In this document: one piece after another, positions 23,601 to 33,522 of the stretch
Position numbering within the stretch: position 1 is the stretch's first letter
Layout of the letters: each line of letters opens with the position of its first letter
Assembly (NCBI GenBank): GCA_026315105.1
Contig: CM048744.1
Location: 22,733,759-22,797,758, forward strand
Length of the DNA: 64,000 bases
Origin: Locusta migratoria
Taxonomy: Eukaryota; Arthropoda; Insecta; Orthoptera; Acrididae
Reading direction: 5' to 3'
Notes under the pieces: generated by a model
Told to the model about the DNA's origin: nothing
What the model saw: the letters and a program-made list of their open reading frames with translations, nothing else
Database searches by the model: none
Program-made: the position numbers and the translations under genes

Positions 23601-25590
23601 GAGCGGACGATGCACTGACGATAGCGTGAGCAGAGCTGCGCCGTGGCAGTCTAGTCGGCACTGTGTGAGTGGACGACGCACCGGCGAAAGAGCGAGCTGA
23701 GCCGAGCTGCGCCGTGGCAGTCCTGTCGGCTCTGTGGGAGAGGACGATGCACCGACGACAGAGCGAGCTGAGCCACGCCGTGGCAGTCTAGTTGGCACTG
23801 TGCGAGCGTACGACGCACCAACGACACAGCGAGCTGGGCCAAGCGGCACCATGGCAGTCCAGTCGGCACTGTGTGAGCGGATGACGCACCGACGACAGAG
23901 CGATCCGTGCCTAGCCGTGGCAGCCCAGGCGGCACTGTGCGAGCGGACGACGCACCGTCGACAAAGCAAGCTGAGCCAATCCGCGCCTTGGCAGTACAGT
24001 CGGCACTGTGCGAGCAGACAATGCACCGACGACAAAGCGAGCCGAGCAGACACGTGCCGTGGCTGTCTAGTCGGCACTGTGCGAGCGGACAACGCACCGT
24101 AGACAGAGCAAGCCGAACCAAGCCGCACCTTGGCAGTCCAGTCGGCACTGTGCGACAGACGACGCATCGACGACAGAGCGAGCTGAGCCGACCTGCGCCT
24201 TGGTAGTCCAGTCGGCACTGCCATGGCAGTCGAGTCGGCACTGTGCGAGTGGGCGAAGCACCGACGACAGAGCAAGACTAGCCGAGCTGAGCTGTGGCAA
24301 TCCAGTCAGCTCTGTGCGAGCAGACGACGCACCGACGACACAGCGAGCCGAGCCGCACTGCGCCATGGCAGTCCAGTCGGCACTGTGCAAGCAGACGACG
24401 CACTGACGTCAGAGCTAGCCGAGCCAAGCCGCGCCATGGCAGTCTAGTCGGCACTGAGCGAGCGGACGATGCACCGACGATAGAGCGAGCCGAGCCAAGC
24501 CGCGCTGTGGCAGTCCATTCGGCACTGTTCCAGCGGACGACACACCGACGACAGAGCGAGCCGCGCCGAGCCGCATTGCAGCTGTCCAGTCGGCACTGTG
24601 CGAGTGGACAACGCACCAACAACAGAGCAAGCCGAGCCGGGCCGTGCCGTGGCAGTCCAGTCGGCACTGTGCGAGCAGACGACGCACCGAAAACAGAGTG
24701 AGCCGAGCCGCGCCGCGCCGTGGCAGTCCAGTCGGCACTGTGCGAGCGTACGACGCACCAACGACAGAGCGAGCCGAGCAAACTGCGTCATGGCTGCCCA
24801 GTCAGCAATGTGTGAGCGGACGACGCACCGACAACAGAGCGAGCCGAGCCGACACGTGCCGTGGCAGTCCAGTCGGCACTGTGCGAGCGGATGACGCACT
24901 GCTGACAGAGCTGGCCTAGCCGAGCCGTGTAATGGCAGTCTAGTCGGCACTGTGCGAGCGGACGACGCACCGACGACAGAGCGAGCCGAGCCGTGCCGAG
25001 GCAATCCAGTTTGCTCTGTGCGAGCGGACGACAGAGCGAACCAAGCTGCACCGTGGCAGTCCAGTCGGCACTGTGCGAGCGGACGACGCACCGACGACAG
25101 AGCGAGCTGAGCCGAGCCATGCCGTGGCAGTCCAGTCGGCACTGTGCAAGCAGATGACGCACCAACGACAGAGCGATCCGAGCCGCGCCGCGCCGTGGTA
25201 GTCCAGTCGGCACTGTGCGAGCAGACGATGCACCGACGACAGAGCGAGCCGCGCCGCGCCGTGGCAGTCCAGTCGGCATTGTGCGAGCGGACGATGCACC
25301 GACGAGAGAGCGTGCCGAGCCGCGCCATTGCAGTCCAGTCGGCACTGTGCGAATGGACGACGCACCGACGACAGAGCGAGCCGAGCCGTGCTGCGCCATG
25401 GCAGTCCAGTTGGCACTGTGCGAGCAGCCGACGCACTGACGACAGAGCGAGCTGAGCCGAGCCGTGCCGTGGCAGTCCAGTCGGCACTGTGCAAGCAGAT
25501 GACGCACCAACGACAGAGCGATCCGAGCCGAGCCGTGGCAGTCCAGTCGGCTCTGTGCGAGCGGATGACGCACCGACGACAGAGCGAAAC
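20700..25590. repeat. Tandem satellite array 1 (66-71 bp units, about 70 copies)
   Basis: The unit consensus contains, in order, GTGGCAGTCCAGTCGGCACT, GTGCGAGCGGACGACGCACC, GACGACAGAGCGAGCCGAGC and CGC. Unit length varies mainly through gain or loss of 5 bp GCCGA blocks, plus occasional partial units. Units alternate loosely between CGGCTCTGTGCGAG and CGGCACTGTGCGAG types. The array is strongly GC-rich. Long open frames exist on both strands only because the unit lacks stop codons on its minus strand. The array ends at about 25590, 25 bp before the LTR of Gypsy 1. It is more heterogeneous than array 2, so it is probably older or less homogenised. Confidence 0.95.
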
Positions 25591-25615
25591 GAGCCTCTGG
25601 TTTCGCGGAACGATA

Positions 25616-25988
25616 TGTTTGAGAGCCCGCCAGATCACATGGACTATGACAGCAGCCGTTAGGCGGCGCGCACAAACTACTAGCGCTGCCATCGCCACTA
25701 GAGCGCTGCACGCCGTGGCGCGCCTACCGCGCCGCACTATATAGGGCCAGAGCCACAGCTTGCTCCTCAGTCTGGTGTTGACTGCGCTCCGTTTACTTTT
25801 GCTATTCATTGGTTCTCTGGCTTCGTACTCATCTCTGACACGGTTCCGATATGGCTTTCGTTTGGATCTTTGTTTTTTCGATTAGTTGTTGTTATTGTCG
25901 TCTCTGTGGTTTCGTGGAGTGTTTCACATAAGCGGCGACGCTTGATCGGTCGCTAGTTGCTCCCGACCCAGTCAGGTCTTCGGTCACA
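25616..25988 (+). repeat. Putative 5' LTR of Gypsy 1, 373 bp
   Basis: It begins TGTTTGAGAGCC and ends CTTCGGTCACA, giving the TG...CA termini of LTRs. It is followed after 5 bp by the primer binding site. No second copy exists in the window, so the left boundary rests on the TG start and on the end of the array. It carries a good promoter arrangement (see 25737-25772). Confidence 0.65.
25737..25772 (+). promoter_or_regulatory. LTR core promoter: TATA box and initiator
   Basis: CTATATAG at 25737-25744 is followed by TCAGTC at 25767-25772. The latter matches the arthropod initiator TCAGTY, with its A about 32 bp downstream of the TATA start, the expected spacing. Transcription would start in the LTR and define its R region. 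Confidence 0.65.
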
Positions 25989-25993
25989 ATAAT

Positions 25994-26004
25994 TGGCGAC
26001 GAGG
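25994..26004 (+). other. Primer binding site, Gypsy 1
   Basis: TGGCGACGAGG lies 5 bp after the LTR end. The same core stands after the left LTR of the second Gypsy element, which supports it as the tRNA-primer site. The primer tRNA was not identified. Confidence 0.6.
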
Positions 26005-26025
26005 TAAAAGGTTCCATCACGTTTC

Positions 26026-27035
26026 ATGGACGAACGACTTGTGCAACTCGTGGAGCAGCAACAACAACAGCTGCTCGTACAGCAACAGCAAACTGATTTG
26101 TTACGATAGGAAATTCAACTGTTGGCGGAACGCTTACAGGTTCAGGGTTCCCAACCCGTCCAAGCTTTTGTCACGTCGTCGACGGATTTCCGCTCCCCTG
26201 CGTTTCCGCCCTTTAACGACGCCAAAGAGGATTGGGATACTTACTTACAGCGACTGAAACAGCACTTTGCCGCCTTTCAGGTCTCTGATGACGCTCTCCA
26301 ACGGTCGGTTTTTTTTTCTTGGGCTTCCCCTGAGACGTTTTTCTTACTAAAGAAGTTGGCCCCCCTCCCCAATCCGGTGGCACTGACGTTCGAGGAGATG
26401 TGCGCATTGCTTTCGAATTTTTATTCCCAACGATTTCACGTTGTCACATCGCGCCTCAAATTCCATCACTATCACAAACAGCCAGGTCAATCATATCGAT
26501 CATGGGTGACAGATTTGCAAGGACTGAGTCGGCGTTGCGAATTCACGTGCTCCAACCCGTCTTGTAAAACCTCCTATGCTGACTCTCTCATCCGTGATGT
26601 TGTCGTTCAGTTGGCTCCAGATCCAGAAGTGCGGACGGCGGCCCTCAAGCTGGACGACCACTCTCTGGAGGACATCCTGAAGATTGCACATTCTTTCGAG
26701 ATTGCACAGGCGGCGAATGAGCGCCTCATGGCTCGTCCTCAGGTAGCAACTGTACAACCGCCGCAAAGGGGACGTAACGTTCGGAAGGACTTGCCCCGCT
26801 GGCAGCGTCGAGATCCTTCTCTCTCTGACGTGTCCATGGCCTCTGAACGACCGGTCACTTCTCGTCGGCGTAGGCAACGTGGTTTACCGTCCTGTCCCGA
26901 CTGTTTTACGGCGCACCAACGGGCGGACTGTCCAGCCCACTGGCCCACTGTAGTCGTTGTGGAAAAGATGGGCATCTCCACTCGGTTTGTCGGCAAACGG
27001 CAGGACAGTCTTCCCCGAATTCTTATTAGCGTCAG
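26026..27035 (+). pseudogene. gag: Gag polyprotein region, Gypsy 1
   Basis: The start is the ATG at 26026, followed by a Gln-rich leader. A TAG at 26107-26109 interrupts it after 27 codons, and the same frame stays open from there to about 27114. It encodes the capsid-like segment (PFNDAKEDWDTYLQRLKQHF, LKKLAPLPNPVALTFEEMC, YRSWVTDLQGLSRRCEF). A basic stretch and a zinc-knuckle area (CPDCFTAHQRADCPAH, then in another frame CGKDGHLHSVC) follow, so a small indel lies near 26945. The product would form retrotransposon capsids in the cytoplasm. Confidence 0.85.
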
Positions 27036-30000
27036 GGGACAGTTCATGAACTGCAGGCTACGGTTCCCCAGGGTGATTCTCCCGCTACCAAATTGTTTAT
27101 TGATCTCAGAATAGCTAACCATGACGTCCGCTTCCAGGTGGACACAGGGGCGACAGTCTCCCTGGTGAACCTCCCGACATATGCCCATCTCGGCTACCTA
27201 GAATTGGACCCGCCCTCCCGCAGGTTGGTAGCATATGGTGACAGTGCGATTCCTCTGAAAGGTCAGTTTACCACTTTGGCAACTTACAAAACGGTTACAC
27301 GTCCTGTAACCCTCTTTGTGGTCAATAGCCACTCAGCTGGCAACATTTTCGGCCTCGATGCATTCTCACTGTTTAGGTTCTCCATCTCCAATGAGGTGCA
27401 GGTCATTTCTGACACTGTTCCTTTTCAGGAATTCGACTACCTTTTGCATCTCTGTTCGAACCAGGTCCAGGGTGTGCAACCAATTGTGAGGCACATATTA
27501 CTTTATGCCCCGATGCGGTGCCCCGTTTCTGCCGTGCACGCCCTCTTCCGGTCTCCCTATGGATGGCAGTAAAGCTGGAACTAGACCGTCTGCACGCCGC
27601 AGGAGTCATCGAACCTGTCAAAACGAGTGTCTGGGCCACACCACTGGTAGTGGTCCTCAAGCCTAATGGCGCCCTCCGCCTTTGTGGCGATTTTAAATCC
27701 ACCATCAATGCCCAGGCACAGATCGAAACCTACCCCATTCCACGGCAAGAGGACCTCCTCATGAAGCTTGTTGGCGGCGAATACTTTTCTAAGATAGACC
27801 TGGCTGACGCCTATTTGCAAATCCCGCTCGATGAGGAATCTCAACGAATCGTGGTCATCAATATCCCTTTTGGTCTTTACTAATACAAACGTTTACCTTT
27901 TGGGATTTCTTCGGCTCCAGCCATCTTCCAGAGGTATCTCGAACAATTAACCATGCCTATACCCGGTTGTGCCAACTATCTTGATGATGTCATCGTGACT
28001 AGGGCTACACGCCAGGAGCACTTGCATAACCTCCGCACTCTCTACGCCACATTGCGGGACACCGGGCTCAGGTGCCGCCTCCATAAATGCCAGTTCTTCC
28101 AGGAGCGGGTTGAATACCTTGGCTACTTGCTCTCCAAAGACGGAATCCAGCCCACAGATCGAAATGTATCAGCGGTCGATGCTCTACAACGCCCTCAAAA
28201 CCTACAGGAGTTACAGGCGTTTTTGGGAAAGGTGAACTATTATGCAAAGTTCCTCCCACAAGCGGCCCACATTATGCACCCCCTCAACTGTCTCCAAAAG
28301 AAAGGTGTGCAATCCAGTGGTCAGATGCTTGTGAGCATTCCTTTCAGCGGCTAAAGCGCCTGTTGCGTTCGGCACCCTGCCCTGCCTTACGCTCTTTTCT
28401 CCATCACGTCCCCTTGTTCTGGCAGCGGACGCATCTCCTTATGGCATTAGAGCGGTGTTGGCACACCGCAATGATGATGGTACTGAACAACCGATAGCCT
28501 ATGCGTCCAAGACCCTGACGCCTGCTCAAAAGAACTACTCTCAGATAGAAAAGGAGGCGTTGGCGATCGTCTATGCGGTTAAGAAATTCCATGTGTATCT
28601 TTTTGGGGCCAAGTTTACCCTCATTACTGACCACAAACCATTGGTCGCTCTATTTGGGCCACACTCTCGGCTCCCAGAACGTACGGCCCAAAGACTCGAG
28701 CGTTGGGCTCTATTTCTTAGTTCCTACAATTACACCATTAAGTACAAGCCTACTACACAACACGCCAATGCAGACGCTCTTTCTCGTCTGCCTGCAGGAC
28801 CTGATCCAGCATTTGACCGACATGAAGTCTCCTGTTTCCACATTGACCTGGAACGGCAAAATACCTTAGATGGGTTCCCTATCACAGCTACGCGCATTGC
28901 TGCAGACACACGCCAGGACCCCCTCTTACGACGGGTCATCCATCATGTACTTCATGGGTGGCTCACTTACTTCCCGAAGTCGACAGCCTCCCAGCTACGT
29001 GCCTGGTCCCATTTCTCTCGTCGATTGTCTGTCATTGATGGTGTTCTCCTCCTCGATGCTGACGGCGATACCCACCAGGTGTTTATTCCACTTGCTTTAC
29101 GCCCTCAGATTCTGGATCTTCTCCATCGGGGACATTGGGGTATGTCACGTATGAAATCCCTGGCCAGGAGACACGTTTATTGGCCAGGTCTGAACAAAGA
29201 CGTGGAGGCCATCGTCCGCAATTGCTCCATGTGTGCTCAGCACCAGGCTGCTCCAGCCCAATCTTTCTCTCCCTGGCCTGCTCCACGTCGCTCTTGGGAC
29301 TGCATCCATCTTGACTTTGCAGGCCCCTTTCTGGGATCTATGTGGCATATTGTCATTGATGCCTATTCCCACTACCCCTATGTAGTCAGCATGGCGTCCA
29401 CCACCACGACTGCCACACTCACTGCCCTCACACAAATTCTTGCTATCGAGGCTCTTCCCCGTAATATCGTCTCTGACAATGGGCCCCAATGTACAGCGGC
29501 AGCCTTTAAACAGTTTTGTGATGCAAATGGCATCAAACACCTGTTTAGTCCGCCATTCAACCCAGCCTCTAATGGTGCTGCTGAGCGGATGGTGCAGACG
29601 TTTAAACAACAAATGCTGAAATCTGTGGGCACCTCCACCACCACAGCAGCCCTCACATTATTCCTGAGTACCTACAGGACTACCCCTATCCAGGATCGTA
29701 GCCCAGCAGAACTCCTGCATGGCCGCCAGCCTCGTACCCTTCTCCATCTCTTGGCCCCCCCCAGCCCTTGGAACCAAGGACGCGGTACACTGGGCAATAT
29801 GCACCAGGATCCACTGTGGGCCCGTTCCTATGGTACAAAGCCCTCATGGGTGCCGGCTAACATAGTGGCCACTCACGGGCGATGCCTCCTCTCTGTCAAC
29901 ACTCAGAGGGGTTTGGAGCGCCGACATACTAACCATCTTCACCCTCGTTTCCAAAATGTTCAAAAATGTTCAAATGTTTGTATAGTCTATGGGACTTAAC

Positions 30001-30311
30001 TACGGGGTCATCAGTCCCTAAACTTACAAACTACTTATGAACTACTTACGAACTAGGACGGCACAAATATCCATGCCCGAGGGGGGATTCGAACCCCCGA
30101 CCGTAGTGGCCGTGCAGACTGTGACTGGAGCGCCTTAGTCTCCTCGGCCACCGTGGCCGGCACCCTCGTTTCCTTACCTCATCCCAACCAGTAGCACAGC
30201 CAGATCCGGAGCCCCTGCTATCACCAATTCCTCGATCACACGGCTACAATCTGCGCTTTCGGGCGTTGTCTACGGCTCCAGTCTGTGCGAGCGGACGATG
30301 CACCGACGACT
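27036..30311 (+). pseudogene. pol: Pol polyprotein region (protease, RT, RNase H, integrase), Gypsy 1
   Basis: Protease: VDTGATVSLV with the catalytic Asp at 27141. Reverse transcriptase: KIDLADAYLQIPL near 27795 and NYLDDVIV at about 27974-27997, separated by the TAA at 27881. RNase H: LAADASPYG near 28430, KNYSQIEKEALAIVYA and TDHKPL. Integrase: zinc-binding HRGHWG...CSMCAQH at 29129-29240, then the D,D(35)E triad with codons at 29313, 29475 and 29583. The frame from 28455 is open for over 500 codons. After the SINE, the C-terminal tail ends YNLRFRALSTAP and then enters the satellite, stopping at the TGA at 30309-30311. Confidence 0.9.
29953..30160 (-). mobile_element. tRNA-headed SINE inside Gypsy 1 integrase tail
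   Basis: A full type A copy, opposite to pol, flanked by a perfect 13 bp duplication CACCCTCGTTTCC at 29940-29952 and 30161-30173. The tail repeats the ATTTTTGAACATTT word. Removing one TSD plus the SINE restores the pol frame, so the insertion is younger than the Gypsy element. Confidence 0.95.
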
Positions 30312-32075
30312 GAGCGAGCCGAGCCGCGCCGTGGCTGTCCAGTCGGCACTGTGCGAGTGGATGACGCACCGACGACAGAGCAAGCTGAGCCGAGCCGCGC
30401 CATGGCAGTCCAGTCGGCTCTGTGCGAGCAGACAACGCACCGACGACAGAGCGAGCCGAGCCGCGCCATGGCAGTCCAGTCGGCACTGTGCGAGCGGATG
30501 ATGCACTGACGACAGAGCAAGCTGAGCCGAGCCGCGCTGTGGCAGTCCAGACGGATCTGTGCGAGCGGACAATGCACCGACGACAGAGCAAGCCGAGCCG
30601 AGCCGCGGCGTGGCAGTCCAGTCGGCTCTGTGCGAGCGGACAACGCACCGACGACAGAGCGAGCCGAGCCGCGCCATGGCAGTCCAGTCGGCACTGTGCG
30701 AGTGGATGATGCACTGACGACAGAGCAAGCTGAGCCGAGCCGCGCTGTGGCAGTCCAGTCGGCTCTGTGCGAGCGGACAACGCACCGACGACAGAGCGAG
30801 CCGAGCCGCGCTGTGGCAGTCCAGTCGGCACTGTGCGAGCGGATGATGCACCGACGACAGAGCAAGCCGAGCCGAGCCGCGTCGTGGCAGTCCAGTCGGC
30901 TCTGTGCGAGCGGACAACGCACCGACGACAGAGCGAGCCGAGCCGCGCCATGGCAGTCCAGTCGGCACTGTGCGAGCGGATGATGCACTGACGACAGAGC
31001 AAGCTGAGCCGAGCCGCGCTGTGGCAGTCCAGACGGATCTGTGCGAGCGGACAACGCACCGACAACAGAGCGAGCCGAGCCGCGCCGTGGCAGTCCAGTC
31101 GGCACTGTGCGAGCGGATGATGCACAGATGACAGAGCAAGCCGAGCCAAGCCGCGCCATGGCAGTCCAGTCGGCTCTGTGCGAGCGGACAACACACCAAC
31201 GGCAGAGCGAGCCGAGCCACGCCGTGGCAGTCCAGTCGGCACTGTGCGAGCGGATGATGCACTGACGACAGAGCAAGCTGAGCTGTGCCGCGCTGTGGCA
31301 GTCCAGACGGATCTGTGCGAGCGGACAACGCACCAACGGCAGAGCAAGCCGAGCCACGCCGTGGCAGTCCAGTCGGCACTGTGCGAGCGGATGATGCACT
31401 GACGACAGAGCAAGCTGAGCCGTGCCGCGCTGTGGCAGTCCAGACGGATCTGTGCGAGCGGACAATGCACCGACGACAGAGCGAGCCGAGCCGCGCTGTG
31501 GCAGTCCAGTCAGCACTGTGCGAGCGGAAGATGCACCAACGACAGAGCAAGCCGAGCCAAGCCGCGCCATGGCAGTCCAGTCGGCTCTGTGCGAGCGGAC
31601 AACGCACCAACGGCAGAGCGAGCCGAGCCACGCCGTGGCAGTCCAGTCGGCATTGTGCGAGCGGATGATGCACCGACGACAGAGCAAGCCGAGCCAAGCC
31701 GCGCCGTTGCAGTCCAGTCAGCTCTGTGCGAGCGGACAACGCACCAACGGCAGAGCGAGCCGAGCCGCGCCGTGGCAGTCCAGTCCGCACTGTGCGAGCG
31801 GATGACGCACTGACAACAGAGCGAGCCGAGTTGGGCCACGCCTTGGCAGTCCAGTCGGCACTGTGCGAGCGGATGACGCACCGACGACAGAGCGAGCCGA
31901 GCCGAGCCGCGCCGTGGCAGTCCAGTCAGCTCTGTGCGAGCGGACGACGCACCGACGTCAGAGGGAGCCGAGCCGAGCCGCGCTGTGGCAGTCCAGTCGG
32001 CTCTGTGCGAGCGGAAGATGCACGACGACAGAGCGAGACGAGCCGAGCTGAGCCGAGCCGCACCGGTGGACACCG
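30281..32075. repeat. Tandem satellite array 2 with a 137 bp higher-order unit
   Basis: Same family as array 1. The regular part alternates a 66 bp unit (CGGCTCTGTGCGAGCGGACA type) with a 71 bp unit (CGGCACTGTGCGAGCGGATG type with an extra 5 bp AGCCG/AGCCA). Equivalent points lie at 30630, 30767, 30904, 31041 and 31178, and again at 31589 and 31726, exactly 137 bp apart. A third type (AGACGGATCTGTGCGAG) replaces some units. About 26 units. The first unit contains the pol stop codon. The last lies before CACCGGTGGACACCGCC. Confidence 0.95.
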
Positions 32076-32316
32076 CCTCCCTCCTGTACTTTCTATTGTT
32101 GAGCACTTTCCCTTCTCCTCTTCAATCTTGAAACAGACACATCGCGCAGGTCCGTCAGTGTCAGTCGACTTGTGAGCACTGTTCACGCATATTGACTTCT
32201 TTCTTGTCTCCTGCTACTAAAACTGAAAATGTTTGTTTGGTCAACTTTCAAATTAAATTATTTTGATAAATATCCTTCATGTTGTTATGATTTTATCTGA
32301 AATAATTCTTCAATAA

Positions 32317-33519
32317 GTCCGGTATTGCACTATCAAATTATTGGGCAAAGAATTGGAGGAAAAACTTTTATAAATATTGTTTCTATTCTTTGACATATAT
32401 ATTGGATGAAATGCTAAGGAGGATATCATCCAATATTTTGCCAAAGTTAATTTACGATGGTGGTGTTATGCTCAACTGTTGTTTATACTACAGTTACGTT
32501 GTGTCTACATTTACCGAAGGAGGGGGAAAAAAAGGAAACATACTTGGATGAACCTATGGGTGTTACAGAGACATGAATAAGTGTTCTATAAAATTTGTCA
32601 TGAGAATGGGAGGGTTTTCTATTTTATGCCGTCGGGATTACAGCCCAGCCGTAATTCACTGCAAATTAGTTTGTAGCTCTCCATTCTTCACAATTTACAA
32701 TAGACTAACTGAAAAGGCTGATGCAAAGAGTGTATACGAATAAGATTGTAAGTTGATAAAGCAAATTTCATTAAATAACGTGTTAAATTGAAAATGTCAT
32801 CATCGACAAAGAGCAAAATCTACGTTGTTTATGACGTTATTAACTACATAATGCGCGACACATAGCCGATAAAGTAAATAGGATCGATTTATTTCCTTAC
32901 ATAAAATGTCTGACGTGTTTATATCTATATATTTTCGAATGCAAACAGATGTTAAAGTTCTGAATGTTGTTTCGCCTCCCAGCACTTATCACACCAAGTT
33001 GACCAGATTCATACAGTATGAAGTAAATCTGGCCGTAAATAACATTTAGGGGTGTTACTTCTTCAATTTCGATGGTATATTATAACTTTACGTCACGGAT
33101 TGTAGCTCATTACCTCGTCTTCCCCTCATGGTATTGGGCAAAGCGAATTGACGTGACGGACAGTGTGAATCCGTCTTGACAGGTGTTAAACAATGATCCA
33201 TCTGATTTATACATCTCTATCAGTTGTTATGTATCTGTAAAACACTACACAAACTGGTCACTAGTAGCCATGTATACGGATACGAGCGCTAACTCTAACA
33301 TAACAAAAAAAAAAAAAAAAAAAAAAAAATAGGAGGCTGCACTACCACTAGCTAGCGCTGCGAGTAGTCCACATTTCTCACTGCAGGAAACACAAGGCGA
33401 GCGATTTCTCTGATCAACTCTAAGCCGAGGCAGTAGATCTGATGAAATATTGGGCGACATTCCCAGTACACTATGTCCAATACTTCTTTGTCCAATAATG
33501 TGATAGTGTAATACCGGCC
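32317..33519. mobile_element. PIF/Harbinger-like non-autonomous element, 1.2 kb
   Basis: The left end GTCCGGTATTGCACTATCAA continues ATTATTGGGCAAAGAATTGG. The right end, complemented, is GGCCGGTATTACACTATCAC continuing ATTATTGGACAAAGAAGTAT. This gives inverted ends of about 40 bp. TAA flanks each side (32314-32316, 33520-33522), matching the 3 bp TWA duplication of PIF/Harbinger elements. The interior is AT-rich with no transposase. The start of the 6.7 kb duplicated segment (32794) lies inside it, so the second copy has only the right part (39507-40231). Confidence 0.7.
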
Positions 33520-33522
33520 TAA

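Larger units (their letters stand above)
25616..30311 (+). mobile_element. Gypsy/Ty3-type LTR retrotransposon 1, 3' LTR missing
   Basis: Order: left LTR, primer binding site, gag, protease, reverse transcriptase, RNase H, integrase. It is the same lineage as the element at 48671, with the same primer-site core TGGCRACGAGG and similar protein motifs. The expected polypurine tract and right LTR are absent. Instead the pol frame runs straight into tandem array 2. Breaks: an in-frame TAG early in gag, a frameshift near the zinc knuckle, a TAG near 27030, a TAA at 27881-27883 inside reverse transcriptase, at least one frameshift at 28310-28380, and a SINE in the integrase tail. It is not active. 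Confidence 0.92.

Noticed and set aside
20700..32075. CRISPR array or similar repeat-spacer system
   Set aside because: Units are contiguous diverged tandem repeats without unique spacers, in a eukaryotic transposon context.
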